A stretch of DNA of 64,000 nt from Buddleja alternifolia (GCA_019426215.1 CM033394.1:35586423-35650422); one strand, 5' to 3'; numbered from the stretch's first letter, positions 1 to 11,925 are shown. The notes: generated from the letters alone by a model not told the origin. Program-made: numbers and translations.

Positions 1-681
1 TATTCCAAACAAATGTTAGGTTTCTTGGTCATAATATTGAGAAAGGTAATATTATTCCTATAAATAGAAGTATTGATTTTGCTTCTAAATTTCTTGATGA
101 AATTACAGATAAAACTCAATTACAAAGATTTTTAGGAAGTCTGAATTATATTTCAGCTTATTATAAAAATCTTGCTGAAGACACAGCTATTTTATATGAT
201 AGATTTAAAAAGAAACCAAAACCTTGGTCAGAACAGCATACTAATGTTGTAAGGAAAATAAAAGCAAAGGTTAAAATTTTACCTTGTTTAATGTTAGCTA
301 ACCCAAATTGGGAAAAAATTGTAGAAACTGATGCTTCTGAAACAAATTAATCCCATAACAAAACAAGAAAATCTTATTAGATTTCATTCTGAAAAATGGA
401 ATAATAGTCCAAAGAATTATGCTACAATAGCCAAAGAAATTCTTGCCATAGTAAAATGTATATTAAAATTTCAAAATAATTTATATAATCAACTTTTTGT
501 AATCAAAACAGACTGTAAAGCAGCTAAATTTATGTTTCAAAAAGATTTTAAACACGATGTTTCTAAACAAATGTTTGCTAGATGGCAAGCACACCTTGCT
601 CCTTTTGATTTTGAAATAATTTAGAAAAAAGGAGAAGATAATAATCTTCCAGATTTTCTGACTAGAGAATATTTATCATGA
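1..681 (+). pseudogene. Endogenous pararetrovirus RT/RNase H fragment, copy 1
   Basis: Degraded 3' part of a caulimovirid-like polymerase. The reading frame enters from the window edge with the C-terminal part of the reverse transcriptase (motif FLGH near base 24, then FLGSLNYIS near 133-160), followed by the RNase H domain (ETDASE near 325, TDCKAAK near 510) and the usual polymerase end (LPDFLTREYL near 648-675). Against the neighbouring copy, about 22 bases are missing after base 335. This removes the start of RNase H and shifts the frame. An in-frame TAG follows at 622. It is an old integrated fragment that cannot encode a working enzyme. Assignment to Caulimoviridae rather than a Ty3/gypsy element rests on the RT-RNase H sequence style and the lack of integrase after RNase H. 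Genus cannot be set. Confidence 0.75.
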
Positions 682-725
682 ATTTTGCATGATCAAGATT
701 TTCAGAATATTCCTCTAGACAAACA

Positions 726-1058
726 ATGTCTAAATTATATGTTCACAATTTATATGGTTGTTCAGTGTATTATGTTCTTCCTCATCATCGTTGTTATTTA
801 GGAAGAATTGGGGTTCCTGATCCAATCAATGATCCTTATTATCTTAAAATATATGGACAACCTAATAGTATTAAAAGGCTCCAGATAAGAAAACATTATC
901 TTATGAAAAGTCTTAATTATTGGGAAACTGAAATAAATTCTCCTAAATTCCAATTGCAGAACCTAATATATAGAACTTGTGCCCTAAAGCACAAAAATCA
1001 ATGTTTATTATGGGAGCTACAATTTATAAATGGCTTGTTAAATAGACTTGCAGGTTAA
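726..1058 (+). other. Unrecognised 110-codon open frame downstream of the viral fragment
   Basis: An ATG-initiated frame starts 45 bases after the end of the viral polymerase relic and ends just before the second viral copy. The product would be basic and rich in Tyr, Leu and Asn, with no motif I recognise. Its place after RNase H suggests it could be a remnant of a downstream viral open frame, but an AT-rich chance frame is equally possible. No function is proposed. Confidence 0.2.
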
Positions 1059-1073
1059 ATCTTTTAATATGAC

Positions 1074-1545
1074 AGAGAAGTATTGATTTTGCTTCTAAAT
1101 TTCCTGATGAAATTACAGATAAAACTCAGTTACAAAGATTTTTAGGAAGTCTGAATTATATTTCAGCCTATTATAAAAATCTTGCTGAAGACACAGCTAT
1201 TTTATATGATAGATTAAAAAATAAACCAAAACATTGGTCAGAACAGCATACTAATGCTGTAAGGAAAATAAAAGCAAAGGTTAAAATTTTACCTTGTTTA
1301 ATGTTAGCTAACCCAAATTGGGAAAAAATTATAGAAACTGATGCTTCTGAAATTGGTTATGGTGGTATTTTAAAACAAATTAATCCCATAACAAAACAAG
1401 AAAATCTTATTAAATTTCATTCTGGAAAATGGAATAATAGTCCAAAGAATTATGCTACAATAGCCAAAGAAAGTTTTGCCATAGTAAAATGTATATTAAA
1501 ATTTCAAGATGATTTATATAATCAACTTTTTGTAATCAAATATTA
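1074..1545 (+). pseudogene. Endogenous pararetrovirus RT/RNase H fragment, copy 2
   Basis: A second, nearly identical copy of the stretch at about 65-510, in the same orientation. It starts abruptly inside the RT region (SIDFASKF near 1080) and stops inside RNase H (LFVIKY, 1528-1545), where it joins AT-rich repeat DNA. Unlike copy 1 it keeps the bases encoding IGYGGI after the catalytic TDASE motif, so copy 1 carries the deletion. It is truncated at both ends and lacks the RT active site, so it is not functional. Confidence 0.75.
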
Positions 1546-1559
1546 ATATATATATATAA

Positions 1560-1851
1560 TAAATATAATCATAATAATATTATATATAGATATTATGATT
1601 TATACATATATAATAGTATAAGATATTATATTATATGTATGTATATATTAAAAAATACATAAATATTATATTATACATATTAAAAAAATTAAAAAGTATT
1701 ATATTTTATTCAGGCTCGCAAGCCGACTAGCGCTCATTCGAACGACACTTTTTGGACTCTTGCGCGGCTTGTCACGAAAGCTTGGCTCATTAGCCTCGGC
1801 TCGAGCTTGAGTTGAGCTCTTTTCGAGCTAGCTCGGCTCGTCGGTCACCCC
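1560..1851. mobile_element. Relic of a hAT-type non-autonomous element (GAGCTCG-rich family)
   Basis: An AT-rich block is followed by GC-rich text built from GAGCTCG and GGCTCG words and ends in CACCCCT at about 1846-1852. The same arrangement, including a CTTGT-AC-AAAGCT block and a CACCCCTA end, occurs in the complete element at 34728-35147. Only the right end is clear here. The left end and target duplication are not identifiable. Confidence 0.4.
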
Positions 1852-2800
1852 TTGCCATTATACACCATAAATATATTTAACATCATAATGTTTGTATGTT
1901 ACAGTATTATTATATTTTATGATATAAATTGTAACATCTCTAATTAACGAATACGTACAAAAATCAATATTTTTTAATTTTATATATATTAGAACAACCT
2001 GATATATTAGTAAATATAAATGTTACGTATACTTATTTGATAACTATTGCTTTAAATTATGACAAATGATAAAATAAGATTGGGTGATTTTGTAAAATAG
2101 TTCATTTAAAATTCATTGCTATATGCATAAGTGCATATTTGACATTTAATAAGGTTGGTTGTATTTTGCCTCATTTCTGAGAGCACAAGGGGTAATCAGC
2201 CTTTTTTTTTTTAACACATGGGACAATAAGCCCATTTTCCATAACACAAGGGGTAATATGCCTTTTACCCCATGTTTTTATCAATTTTTATTAATCGAAC
2301 CGATATTCAAAACTTTTCAAGCATAAAAAGTTGTTGAAGTTTGTTTGATATACTGACGAATCGAGTTCAAATGAACTTTTAGCGATCGAGTTCGAATCGA
2401 ATATTGAGTAATTTGATTCATCTATTAAAAATAAATCAATAATGAATTTTAAACATTGACTATGCATTATATTTTATTTAATAGTCTTTTCAACTAATAC
2501 GCACAGGATACACGTTACAATTTTTATTTTTATTTTTGGTTAGTGGGGATACACGCTACTATAATATAGCATAGATATCACCACTAGAATTAAATTAGAT
2601 GTCAATAGTTTTCATGGGCCCCAACACAATTAAAGTTGATAAGGGTTCGTTTTAGTGGGTCAACGCGCCTTCTTTATTTCATCTATATAATGTTTGGCCG
2701 GTGATAATGCCAGAGCATATCTCCTAATGCCAGAGCAAAAAAGAGCAAATTTACATTCTTAACCTTTATTTCAAAATCAACCTAAAAAGTAAAAGGAAAA
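1852..2800. other. AT-rich intergenic sequence with repeat scraps
   Basis: No coding frame is supported. At 2160-2280 there are three short GGGTAAT-type repeats (ACAAGGGGTAAT words), a common plant repeat style seen again near 23330 and 23545. At 2290-2430 a GTTCGAATCGAA-rich scrap resembles the hAT-type family at 34728. From about 2540 onward the sequence is alignable with 24240-24370 and marks the left part of the annexin duplication unit. Confidence 0.4.
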
Positions 2801-3114
2801 TAATCCCATTTCTCTCAACGTTCTTGCTCTCTCGGCAGCTTCAAATCATCCACGCTCTCTCACGATTTCATTTATTTTTCATATTGATAAAAGGGTATAT
2901 CCGACAATCTCAAATTATCACCGGCCATAATGTTTACGTTAGCAAAAAAATAGTACGTAATGCTTGGGCAGTTATACGTCAACTAACCACGCGCTTTTCT
3001 TTTCAAAGTTTCCAATCTATACATACATCCTATATTTTGTATGATCGACTGAAATAAATAGTTACTCTGTGTTTTGATCTGGGCTTAGTGAAGACGGAGA
3101 GTAAAATCAAAGAT

Positions 3115-6100
3115 ATGGCGACATTGAGCCTTCCTCCGGTGTTAACTTCGCCTCGTGACGATGCAATGCAACTCTACCGTGCTTTTAAAGGTCATAATTT
3201 TTATTATTTTTTTCAATTTTTAAACTTTAATTTTTGTTTATATTTTGTTGTTTGAATGATTCGTTCTTGTTTTTGTACCTAAAATTGCTTTGGAAGTTAC
3301 TTTTGTTTGTCATAGTAATTATCATGTGATTTTGTAATCAATTTGCTTTTTTCATTTTTAGTTTCTGAAGAGAAAAGGCTGTTCTCTTTTTTATCATTTG
3401 GGGGTTTTTTTAGTTTACTTGTAAATTTTGTGTCTAATTTACTTTGTTTTAGTAATATTTTGAAATTTATTGGGTAACTTTGAAGCAAATTTTGTTGTTG
3501 CCTAACTTACATGTTCTCTTGGCCTTTAAGCTTAATTGCTTTTAGAGATTCTGTGTTTTTTTCCTGGTCCATAGTTGTTCCTAGTCAATTTTTGGTATTT
3601 TGTTTTCGTGTTTGAATCGATTTCACGAGTTTTCTGATGAATTTCAGAAAATTAGATTGACTTGAAAAGAATAAAAAGAAAGATTATTACTTAGTAACAT
3701 AATTATGAACAAAAGGATAGAGAAAAAAGATTAAATTAGATTTGAAGAGTGACGAGTAGACTTTGCTCTGTCCTTTACAGGCAGGTTAAATCTTTTCTGC
3801 ATTTATTTAGCTTGAGAATCTAAGAGGAAAAAGAATGGAAGTTGAGATACAGTATGTGAAAATGACTATAAACTTCTTTGCAAAAACTTGTACTTTTAAA
3901 GATGCGCCGAATTTTAGAAACACTTGTAAAAGTGCCAAAAAAAACCGAAGTTGGATTTGTTTGCAAAACTTGGTAAAAAGCTGAAGAAATAGAAGAAGTT
4001 GGTAAAAGTACTTTTAAACATGCGTTTACTTTCTGCTTATTATTCAACTTCCTTCTGGAGAAGCAGAAGAAAACGCAAAAGCAGTGAACCTAACAACAAA
4101 AAATAGCTTAACTTAAGCAAAAAGCTACTAAATGTTTTTTTCGAGTTTATCTGCTTCTTGACTTTAGTTAAGTTCTTTTGATTGCATGATTTTTTAGCCC
4201 TTAACTTTCTGTAAAAACAATAGAATCTCTGAATGTTAGACCTACTATAAAATAATGCTTGTGAAAAGTTTGTGAAACGCATCTATTTCTTTGCGAATAT
4301 CCCCATGAACCTGTCCTGTCTCAGTTTCATTGTAGTTATGCAAATGGCTCGGAGCATTTCTGTATTGTTTATCCGAGTCCAAAATGATTGTCAGTGGTTC
4401 TAACTATCATTTGCATTATTTAGGTTTCGGGTGTGATACAGCAGCAGTTGTTAATATCCTTGCCCATAGGGACTCAACACAGCGTGCCCTTATTGAACAA
4501 GAGTACAGAAGTATTTACTCTGAAGAACTCACCAAACGCCTAGCTTCAGAACTCAGCGGTGATGTCGAGGTGTACTAATTGGGCATGACTTTTACTTACA
4601 TGACAGAATATATGTCTGATTTTTCTCTATCTTATGTTATCCTCCAATATTATCTTCTTATCACATTTAAATTAAATACTTGTGCTTTGAGCTGTTTACA
4701 AAGTAATTTTTCTCTTAGTATTTGTATTTCGAAATGATTTCAGAGAGCAGTCTTACTTTGGTTGCCTGATCCTGCTTTAAGGGACGCGACGATTATAAGA
4801 AAAGCTTTGAGTGGTGACGCCATTGATTTAAAAGCTGCTACTGAAGTAATATGCTCTCGTACCACAACCCAGATACAACACCTTAAACAATTATACAATG
4901 CACGGTTTCATGCTTATATTGAGCACGATATTGAATATCAAGCAACTGGTGATCACAAGCAGGTCTCTTTCTCTGTCTCTCTCGGGTTGAGATTCAAACA
5001 CTTGACCTCACACTTAATAGTGAGAGGCCAATATGCCGCTTAACTAAATGGATATTGGCCTCTCTCTCTCTCTCTCTACCTATTTATCTTTTAACCAAAT
5101 TTATATGATCCCATTCTGCAGTTGCTGCTTGCATACGTTAGTATAGTGCGCTATGAAGGTCCGGAGGTGGACAGGGCAATGGTAGAACATGATGCTAAAT
5201 CTCTCTACCATGCTGGGGAAAGAAAGATAGGGACCGATGAGCAGATATTCATACGCATTTTTACTGAAAAAAGTCGGGCACATTTGGCTGCTGTTGCTTC
5301 GGCTTATGATAGCATGTACGGATCACTAGAAAAGGTAAAGCTTCTCTTTTTAAGCATTACTCGTAAATAACTTGTGTTGCACGTGAATCATATGATCTCG
5401 TTAAAATAGTTCATATTGTTCACTTTGGAATTGTTATATATCCAAAACTTCAATAATAATTTAACAAAGTGACTTATTATTCAATAAACAATAATTATTT
5501 GAAAGACTAAATATTGATTGATATTAAAGGCTGAATCAATGCATAAAAAAAATTAATTATATTGAAAATTGAAGCCTAGATAATATTGTATAAATAAATT
5601 CTGATGTAAATTCTATGTTTATTCCTTTTCTTGTTCATTCCATATGGTTCGAACGCCTCTTCTTTTCTCTCTTTGAGTTCTTTGTGCACTTGCAATTGTC
5701 TTTCACTATGACTCAAAAATTGAATATCTATGTAGTATGTTTCTCCTCAAGATTATTTGATGCGTCTTTATTTTGAACCCAATTACAATCTTCGCCAAAT
5801 CACAATATTCTGACGTCGATAATGCTTTCATTTTTGTTTGATCGCTAATATTAGATGTTTTTCATTTATAAAATTAAGTATTATTGACAAAACTGTAAGG
5901 GATGTAAAAAGGTATGATGTTGCATGCAAAAACTACTATGCAACAGAGATTATAAGAATAACGTAATGGGGAATATTTTCATTTCTTAATGTAATTCTTG
6001 TTATCTTCATATTTCGAATTCAATCCCTAGCTTTTTTCCCTAAACAAAATGCTAGTTATATACCAAATAAATGTTCTTTATTAACATTGATAATTTAGTT

Positions 6101-9100
6101 TTAGAAATATTTTTAGTAAAATATCTAAATTTTTTGGAGTAATTGCAGATTTAATTTATGGAATGAACAGTTAAAATATATGAAGGCATTAAAATGAGGA
6201 AACATTAACAAATACAAATTTTGGAATAAATATTTAAAGAGACTAAATCATGAATATTAGAAAACCTAATCATATTTAACCAAATATGTTTTTTACTAAA
6301 TAAATTATAATTGTTTTAAAGCTTGTATAAATTTTCTCGCTTGTTTTTTTTTTTTTGTTTACTTTGTTTCATAAGATGTTTTTTCATTTTTTTTCTTGAA
6401 TATTTAGATGGAAAAATAGGCCCTTGAAAGATGTGAATGTAAGAAGAGCCAATTATCTTTTCTTCTCATTCAATATATGATTGTTAGTATTGTTTTTCTT
6501 CTTTTCTTCACTTGATATGTGGAAATAAAAATACATCATAAACAAAAGAATATTAATATTTTTTGAATTATTTTATCTATTGTATAGATTTTATGTTATT
6601 TTTAAATATTACATTTAACTCATAGCTAAAAGTTCAAATAACAAAGAAACTTATTAGTTTAGCAACGAAGATATATAATATCTTGAACAACTATAATCCA
6701 TCGAATTGTTATGAACATTTTGAATTTTTTAATTTTTCATAGAAAAAAGAAACTCACATGTACTCCTGAATTTGGGATGTTATTTATATGAATGTGAAGT
6801 TCATCGAGTTAATATGATTAATTAATATAAATTATTTTATCAACTATTTGACAGAATTCAACATAATTAGGGAAGAATTATGTTCTTAATAAGCATATAT
6901 CTTATGTAATAAAGATTTTAAATCGGAAGTTATATGCTTAATAATAAAAAAATAAAAGAAATACGATTCTAAATTCTTAACAAAATAAGTTTTTTTTTTT
7001 CTTTTTTGCCATTTGTTAACTACTCATAAATCATAAATAATTAATGATTTTAGTCCTAATCATCTGATCAAAGGTATCAAATTTAAAAAGATTATTAAAA
7101 ACAAATTGAAGGTGTATTTGGTTTTCATTTTCTTGAAAAGATTATTAAAAATAAATTTATAAAGCAACTAGTTAGATTAATCAATATCTTTGAAATTGTA
7201 TTCGATTATCAAGTGGAACTTCATTACCTTCATGTAGTTAAATCGAGAATGTAAAAAAGATATTAAAAAAGAATCAGAAGTTCACTATTTTTTTCTACTT
7301 TTGCAACGGTTGCAACTGCAATTAGGTGAAACGCAGATTTTTATTTTCTATGCATGTAGTGCTTAACTTTTAAAATCTTAAACTATCAAAAATATTTTTT
7401 TTTAATCGTATCTCGACAATAATTAAACAAATATCTTTAAAGAATTGAATAAATTAATATATTAGGTAGAAAAATGATCAAAACTGATAGACATTACAGA
7501 AAACATTCATTCTATTGAAAACTAATTACTAAGAATAAAATTGTTTGCATTGGTATAACTTTTTATAAAATTTACTAACTCAATAATTAAATAGTTGAAT
7601 CCACAATGAAAGTGTACCAACAATTAACAAAATATCAATTTTGAAGTTTGATGTACAAGTTTTTAAACAATCCATTGCATGATATTATATGTATTCCATT
7701 GTGCAAGTATATTAACAAGTAACAAAATACCGACTTTGAAGTTCAGATTTGTAAACAATCTATAACATGATAATACTAGTATAAATCATGAAGTGCGCCA
7801 GGTCTGTGCATATAATGATACAATATAAATATGTATGCACAGATACCATTAACAAATATTACATAAAGATTATTAAAGAATTAAATATCTATGAAGTTAA
7901 TCCCTAAGAAAGATAAATGATTAAAAGATCAAAATAAAATGATATGTTATTTTTAAAATATTAAGAATACTACGAATTTAATATGACCAGACTTAGTAAT
8001 TCCACATGCCTTAAATAATGGTAAACTATCTTTTGTATTTATAATGATACTAAATGTTTTCGATCAATGCAATAATCATATAATTAATTGAAAAGTGAAT
8101 ATATACAATGACACGAACTATTTATATATGTTTGTACTATAGATTTGTCTCTTCCAAGTTCAAGTATGTTAAACTTTCTTGTATTTTTTTCTTTTCTTTT
8201 GACGAATATATTGCAGTGTCCTTATGTAACCCTATACCCTTCTTTTTCCGTAGGGTTTTAGTAACCCTATACCTGACTATTGTCTATATAAGATTTCATT
8301 GTGCAGTCCTAATGTAACTATGCACCTTATTGTTAAGAAATCCGGAATATATTTTGTTATTTTATTTTTATTTATTTATTTTTTTTTACCTTTTTGCCAT
8401 TCAAATGCTTTAGGTGTGTCAAACATTTCAAAAAACCTTTTTTTCGTACTTTTGTAGTGGAAATAGAAATAGATGTCCTTAAGCTTTGTTACGTGTATGT
8501 TGGTTAAACGAGCATCTTCTTGCAGGCCATAAAAAGTGAAACCTCGGGGAACTTTAGGTTTGCGCTCTTGACTATATTACAGTGTGCTGAAAACACTGGG
8601 AAGTACTTCGCAAAGGTAAATATATGACATTTATCATGGCATTGTCTTAAAATATTGAGTTTTTTTATCATTTAGTCTGGTTCTCTTGAAATTATAATTT
8701 TCTTAAATTTTATTCTATTTTTCAAACATTCTTTCTTTCGTTTCATTATTATTGATGGTTGTATACTTAAAATATCATTTCTGGAATTTATCGAGAGACA
8801 TCATTCGTACGTGTTACAATTGCAACATAATCAAATTTGGAAATTTTGCCAACTACTAATTTTATTTTTTTTATTACTTATGTTGTGTCTACAAAGTTTT
8901 TAACTGTGCAGATAATGTAATAGTATTTCATTCAAATTTATGATAGAAGTTTGCATTTGATATCTCAATTTATTCCCTGGTCTATGTCAAGAGAATATTT
9001 GTCATTTCTAGTACTTTGAATCACCATTAACATAAATGATGCTGCATTTCACATTAAAATACGTATAGGTGCTCCATAAGGCAATGAAGGGCATGGGAAC

Positions 9101-9275
9101 CGATGATTCAACCCTTATTAGAGTAATAGTGACAAGAACTGAGATTGATATGCAGTATATAAAAACAGAGTACGAAAAGAAGTATGGAAAGACACTGAAT
9201 GATGCAGTTAATAAGGAGACGTCAAGCCATTACCGGACATTTCTTCTCTCTCTTTTAGGAGCCACTCACCGCTAA
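3115..9275 (+). CDS. Annexin (annexin D5-like), tandem copy 1, six exons
   Basis: Calcium-dependent phospholipid-binding annexin, expected in the cytosol and at membranes. Exons: 3115-3190, 4424-4569, 4744-4962, 5122-5334, 8526-8615, 9069-9275. All introns are GT-AG and the joined frame is 951 bp, 316 aa plus stop, the usual plant annexin length. Four annexin repeats lie at about residues 10-77, 82-149, 165-233 and 242-309. Repeat I has GFGCD (26-30) in place of canonical GxGTD. Repeat IV has canonical GMGTDD (256-261), so repeat IV is the clearest calcium site. The ending [14 protein letters not shown] resembles Arabidopsis annexin 5. The start is the first ATG in exon 1 and gives the normal MATL N-terminus. 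Oddities: one codon (Asn) is missing at the end of exon 4 relative to copy 2, and intron 4 is 3.2 kb against 75 bp in copy 2. Confidence 0.93.
5360..8475. other. About 3.1 kb AT-rich insertion in annexin 1 intron 4
   Basis: Intron 4 of annexin 2 is 75 bp (28633-28707), and its two ends align with the two ends of this intron (AAGCTTCTCTTTT at the donor side; TCCTTAAGCTT and CATCTTCTTGCAG at the acceptor side). The intervening sequence is therefore extra DNA. It is very AT-rich with no credible coding frame and no clear terminal repeats. Inside it, 7615-7690 and about 7715-7770 are diverged copies of one unit (shared words AACAAAATA and TTTGAAGTT). Confidence 0.6.
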
Positions 9276-9493
9276 AAATAATCTCAAAAGCTTCTTCGTT
9301 TGTGTATAATAGTGGGGATTTGCAAGAGCAAATCATTTTCGTTCAATGTCACCACAAATCAAGTTACACTTGAAGAGAAGAAGCTATGGTGAGTAATTTG
9401 AAGTGTTTGCTTTGTTTTGTATGTTCTCTGTAAATCACTATTTCAACGTGCAATGTACTAAGTGTGGGATCTCTGATTGACTGTAATCTGTTG

Positions 9494-9725
9494 TTATTAC
9501 TTTCTAAGTGAATCTATAGTTAGTACTTAGTAGCTTAACTGCTGACTATAAATTTGTGCACAATGGTTTTTCACCTGGTTTACTTCAAGTTTGTCATCGA
9601 GGATAATGACTATAATATGTTTTATTACTTTCTAAGTGTATCTATAGTTAGTAGCTTAACTGTTGACTGTAAATTTGTGCACAAAGGTTTTTCACCGGTT
9701 TACTTCAAGTTTGTCATCGAGGATG
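9494..9725. repeat. Tandem duplication of 128 bp, 3' flank of annexin 1
   Basis: Unit 1 (9494-9621) and unit 2 (9622-about 9725) both begin TTATTACTTTCTAAGTG and end TTTGTCATCGAGGAT. They differ by a few substitutions and small indels. The corresponding 3' flank of annexin 2 (about 29655-29755) has only one diverged unit, so the duplication arose after the gene duplication. It creates a spurious open frame at 9554-9895. Confidence 0.8.
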
Positions 9726-10105
9726 GTTCCAATAATTTGTTTTTATCACAAATTTTAGATTTCCTTTGTAAGGGTACGACTTATTGTATTGAGAGCTTTG
9801 CTCTCTTAAGATATGACATCACAACTAATTGCAATAATGACGAACTTGTATGGATTTTGAGGGCTTGGGGACATTTGAGTAGAGATGTTATATAATACAT
9901 ATGAAATTGCATATATTTTTGGACCTTAAAAAGTTTGCATGGTAGAAAATAAGTTGGACAAATTAGGCTTCAAAAGTTTATCTTTAGTTATTTCATATTT
10001 TTAAGTGATTTTGCATACAAGTCACTTCAATCAAATAGTTTTAGCTTCAAAAGCTTGAGTTTAGTTGTTTCATGTATTTTAAGTGTTTCATACAAATCAT
10101 TAATC
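9726..10105. other. Intergenic, annexin 1 3' flank
   Basis: Non-coding. The first 170 bases still align with the 3' flank of annexin 2 (near 29750-29950). A short diverged repeat with the words GGCTTCAAAAG and AGCTTCAAAAG occurs at 9966-10050. It ends at the target site of the copia element. Confidence 0.5.
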
Positions 10106-10412
10106 TGTTATGAATAATTATATGGATGTCCATGTATCCTCCACTACATGATATGATGGATAATCATTTCTCCTCCTCTTTATGTTATAGTGGATGATCA
10201 TTGCTCTTCCACTACTTGTAAATTCATCTTTTTCATTATGTACTCAACTCTTGAAATAATTGTACCTACTATTTTGTGCCTATAAATAGGACGTGAAGTT
10301 GTATTGTTAAGACACACCAAAATCAAAGAAAGAATTCTCTTCTTAATTCTCTAGTCTCTCTACTTTAAAATATTTGTGTATATTTCATAATATTTGGGGT
10401 TATTTTATAACA
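10106..10412 (+). repeat. 5' LTR of copia-1
   Basis: 307 bp, starts TGTTATGAATAATTATATGG and ends ATTTTATAACA. It differs from the 3' LTR at two positions, both transitions (GCTCTTCC versus GTTCTTCC, and GGACGTG versus GGACATG). It carries the element promoter and a 5' leader. Confidence 0.95.
10281..10288 (+). promoter_or_regulatory. TATA box in copia-1 5' LTR
   Basis: TATAAATA lies about 130 bp before the LTR end, the usual place for the U3 core promoter. The 3' LTR has the same sequence near 15987. The transcription start would be expected about 30 bp downstream. Confidence 0.6.
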
Positions 10413-10860
10413 CGTTATCAGCACGATCCGTTTCAAGTTGTTAGTCATTATCTTTTCGGATTGGCATTGAGGTAGAAGCAAAAGCACCTACAGAGGAAGA
10501 GAACTAGGTGGGAAAATTATCTCATCTATTTGTTTGCATCCATTAACATCATATATATATTTACTTTACAGAACCATTATGAATGATCATCATAAAATAA
10601 TTTTTATATTAAGTTTTCATGTTTAATGGCACATAAGGAAATTTAGTCTTTACTTCTAGGTTTTCTTTGCCTTCCGTGAGTAGTCATCAAGGTGTGTGCA
10701 TATAGAATAGATACATGATGAAATATTCCAAACTTTATAGTATCACATGTTCTAACAAATCAAACAGATTATACTGACATCCCCACGCATTATATGTCTT
10801 ATTATTATCGTTTATTGATTCACTATCTAACTTTTCTTATACTTTGATGATAGTGTTATA

Positions 10861-11925
10861 ATGACGAATCTTGCAAAACTTGATTTTGTGGCTCTTGACA
10901 TTACGGGGAAGAATTATTTATCTTGGGTGTTAGATGCTGAAATTCATTTAGATGCAAATGGTCTTGGAGAAACAATTAAAGAAGGAAATAAAGCATTTAA
11001 TCAAGAAAAGGCCAAAGCTATGATTTTCCTTCGTCACCACCTTCATGAAAGCTTAAAAAATGAGTATCTTACTATAAAAGATCCACTTGTTCTTTGGAAT
11101 AATTTAAAAGAAAGATATGACCACCAGAAAACTGTTATTCTTCCAAAAGCTCGTTATGATTGGATGCATTTACGATTGCAAGATTTCAAAACTGTAAGTG
11201 AGTATAACTCTGCAATGTTTAGAATCAGTTCTCAATTGAAATTGTGTGGAGAAAAAATCAACGATGAGGATATGTTAGAAAAAACATTCTCCACTTTTCA
11301 TGCATCCAATGTGCTCCTGCAGCAGCAATATCGTGAAAAAGGTTTTCAAAAATATTCTGGACTGATTTCTTGCCTACTTGTGGCTGAACAAAACGATGAG
11401 CTTTTGATGAAAAATCACGAGTCCCGTCCAACTGGTTCTGTTCCATTCCCTGAAGTGAATGTAACAACCCATAACCATTTTAATAATGAACCAAATCGTG
11501 GTCGTGGTCGTGGCCGTGGCCGTGGTAGAGGCCGTGGTATTGGACATGGACGTGGACGTGGTCGTGGATATGGTTTTGGAAATCGTGGTAGTTATTCAAA
11601 GAACACATCTTTCCACCAGAAGTGGAAAAATAAAGAAGAGAAAAATGAAGGTGGCCAAAATAGCAAATCTTTGGAAAATTTATGTTATCGTTGTGGTGGT
11701 AAAGGTCATTGGTCTCGTACCTGTCGTACACCAAAACATCTTGTTGACCTTTACCAAGAATCGTTAAAAGGTAAAGGAAAGAAGATAGAAACAAATTTTG
11801 CTTTTGAAGAAAGCGATTCTGATCGTGGCCATTTTGATGACACTCATTTAGATGTTGCTGATTTCTTTGCTGATCCTGATGGAAAAATTAATCACTTGAT
11901 TGGAGATGGAAGTGTTAAAAAATAA
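10861..11925 (+). CDS. copia-1 Gag (nucleocapsid) protein
   Basis: An intact 354-aa frame starting at the first ATG after the leader. Gag assembles the virus-like particle and packages element RNA. The N-terminal two thirds is the copia-type capsid region (IFLRHHL, LWNNLKERYD and ARYDWMHLRLQDF blocks). It is followed by an Arg-Gly repeat stretch (about residues 214-240) and a single CCHC zinc knuckle, C-x2-C-x4-H-x4-C, at residues 275-288, both likely RNA-binding. The tail is acidic. It ends with its own TAA 157 bases before the pol start, so gag and pol are separate frames here. The Arg-Gly codons produce long antisense open frames that are not genes. Confidence 0.9.
   Translation: MTNLAKLDFVALDITGKNYLSWVLDAEIHLDANGLGETIKEGNKAFNQEKAKAMIFLRHHLHESLKNEYLTIKDPLVLWNNLKERYDHQKTVILPKARYDWMHLRLQDFKTVSEYNSAMFRISSQLKLCGEKINDEDMLEKTFSTFHASNVLLQQQYREKGFQKYSGLISCLLVAEQNDELLMKNHESRPTGSVPFPEVNVTTHNHFNNEPNRGRGRGRGRGRGRGIGHGRGRGRGYGFGNRGSYSKNTSFHQKWKNKEEKNEGGQNSKSLENLCYRCGGKGHWSRTCRTPKHLVDLYQESLKGKGKKIETNFAFEESDSDRGHFDDTHLDVADFFADPDGKINHLIGDGSVKK

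Noticed and set aside
2684..2691. TATA box for annexin 1 (CTATATAA)
   Set aside because: It lies more than 400 bp before the start codon and is not conserved in the aligned annexin 2 upstream region, so the promoter position is not established.
8108..8317. 69-codon frame in annexin 1 intron 4 insertion
   Set aside because: No motif, AT-rich low complexity, inside an intron; chance frame.
5360..8475. Helitron in annexin 1 intron 4
   Set aside because: No 5' TC with 3' CTRR end and hairpin at a matching A/T target could be located.
9554..9895. 113-codon frame right of annexin 1
   Set aside because: It spans the 128-bp tandem duplication and repeats itself; annexin 2 flank has no counterpart frame.
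11480..11794. His/Asp-rich and Val-rich open frames overlapping copia gag on both strands
   Set aside because: They are shadows of the Arg-Gly codon repeats of the gag frame.
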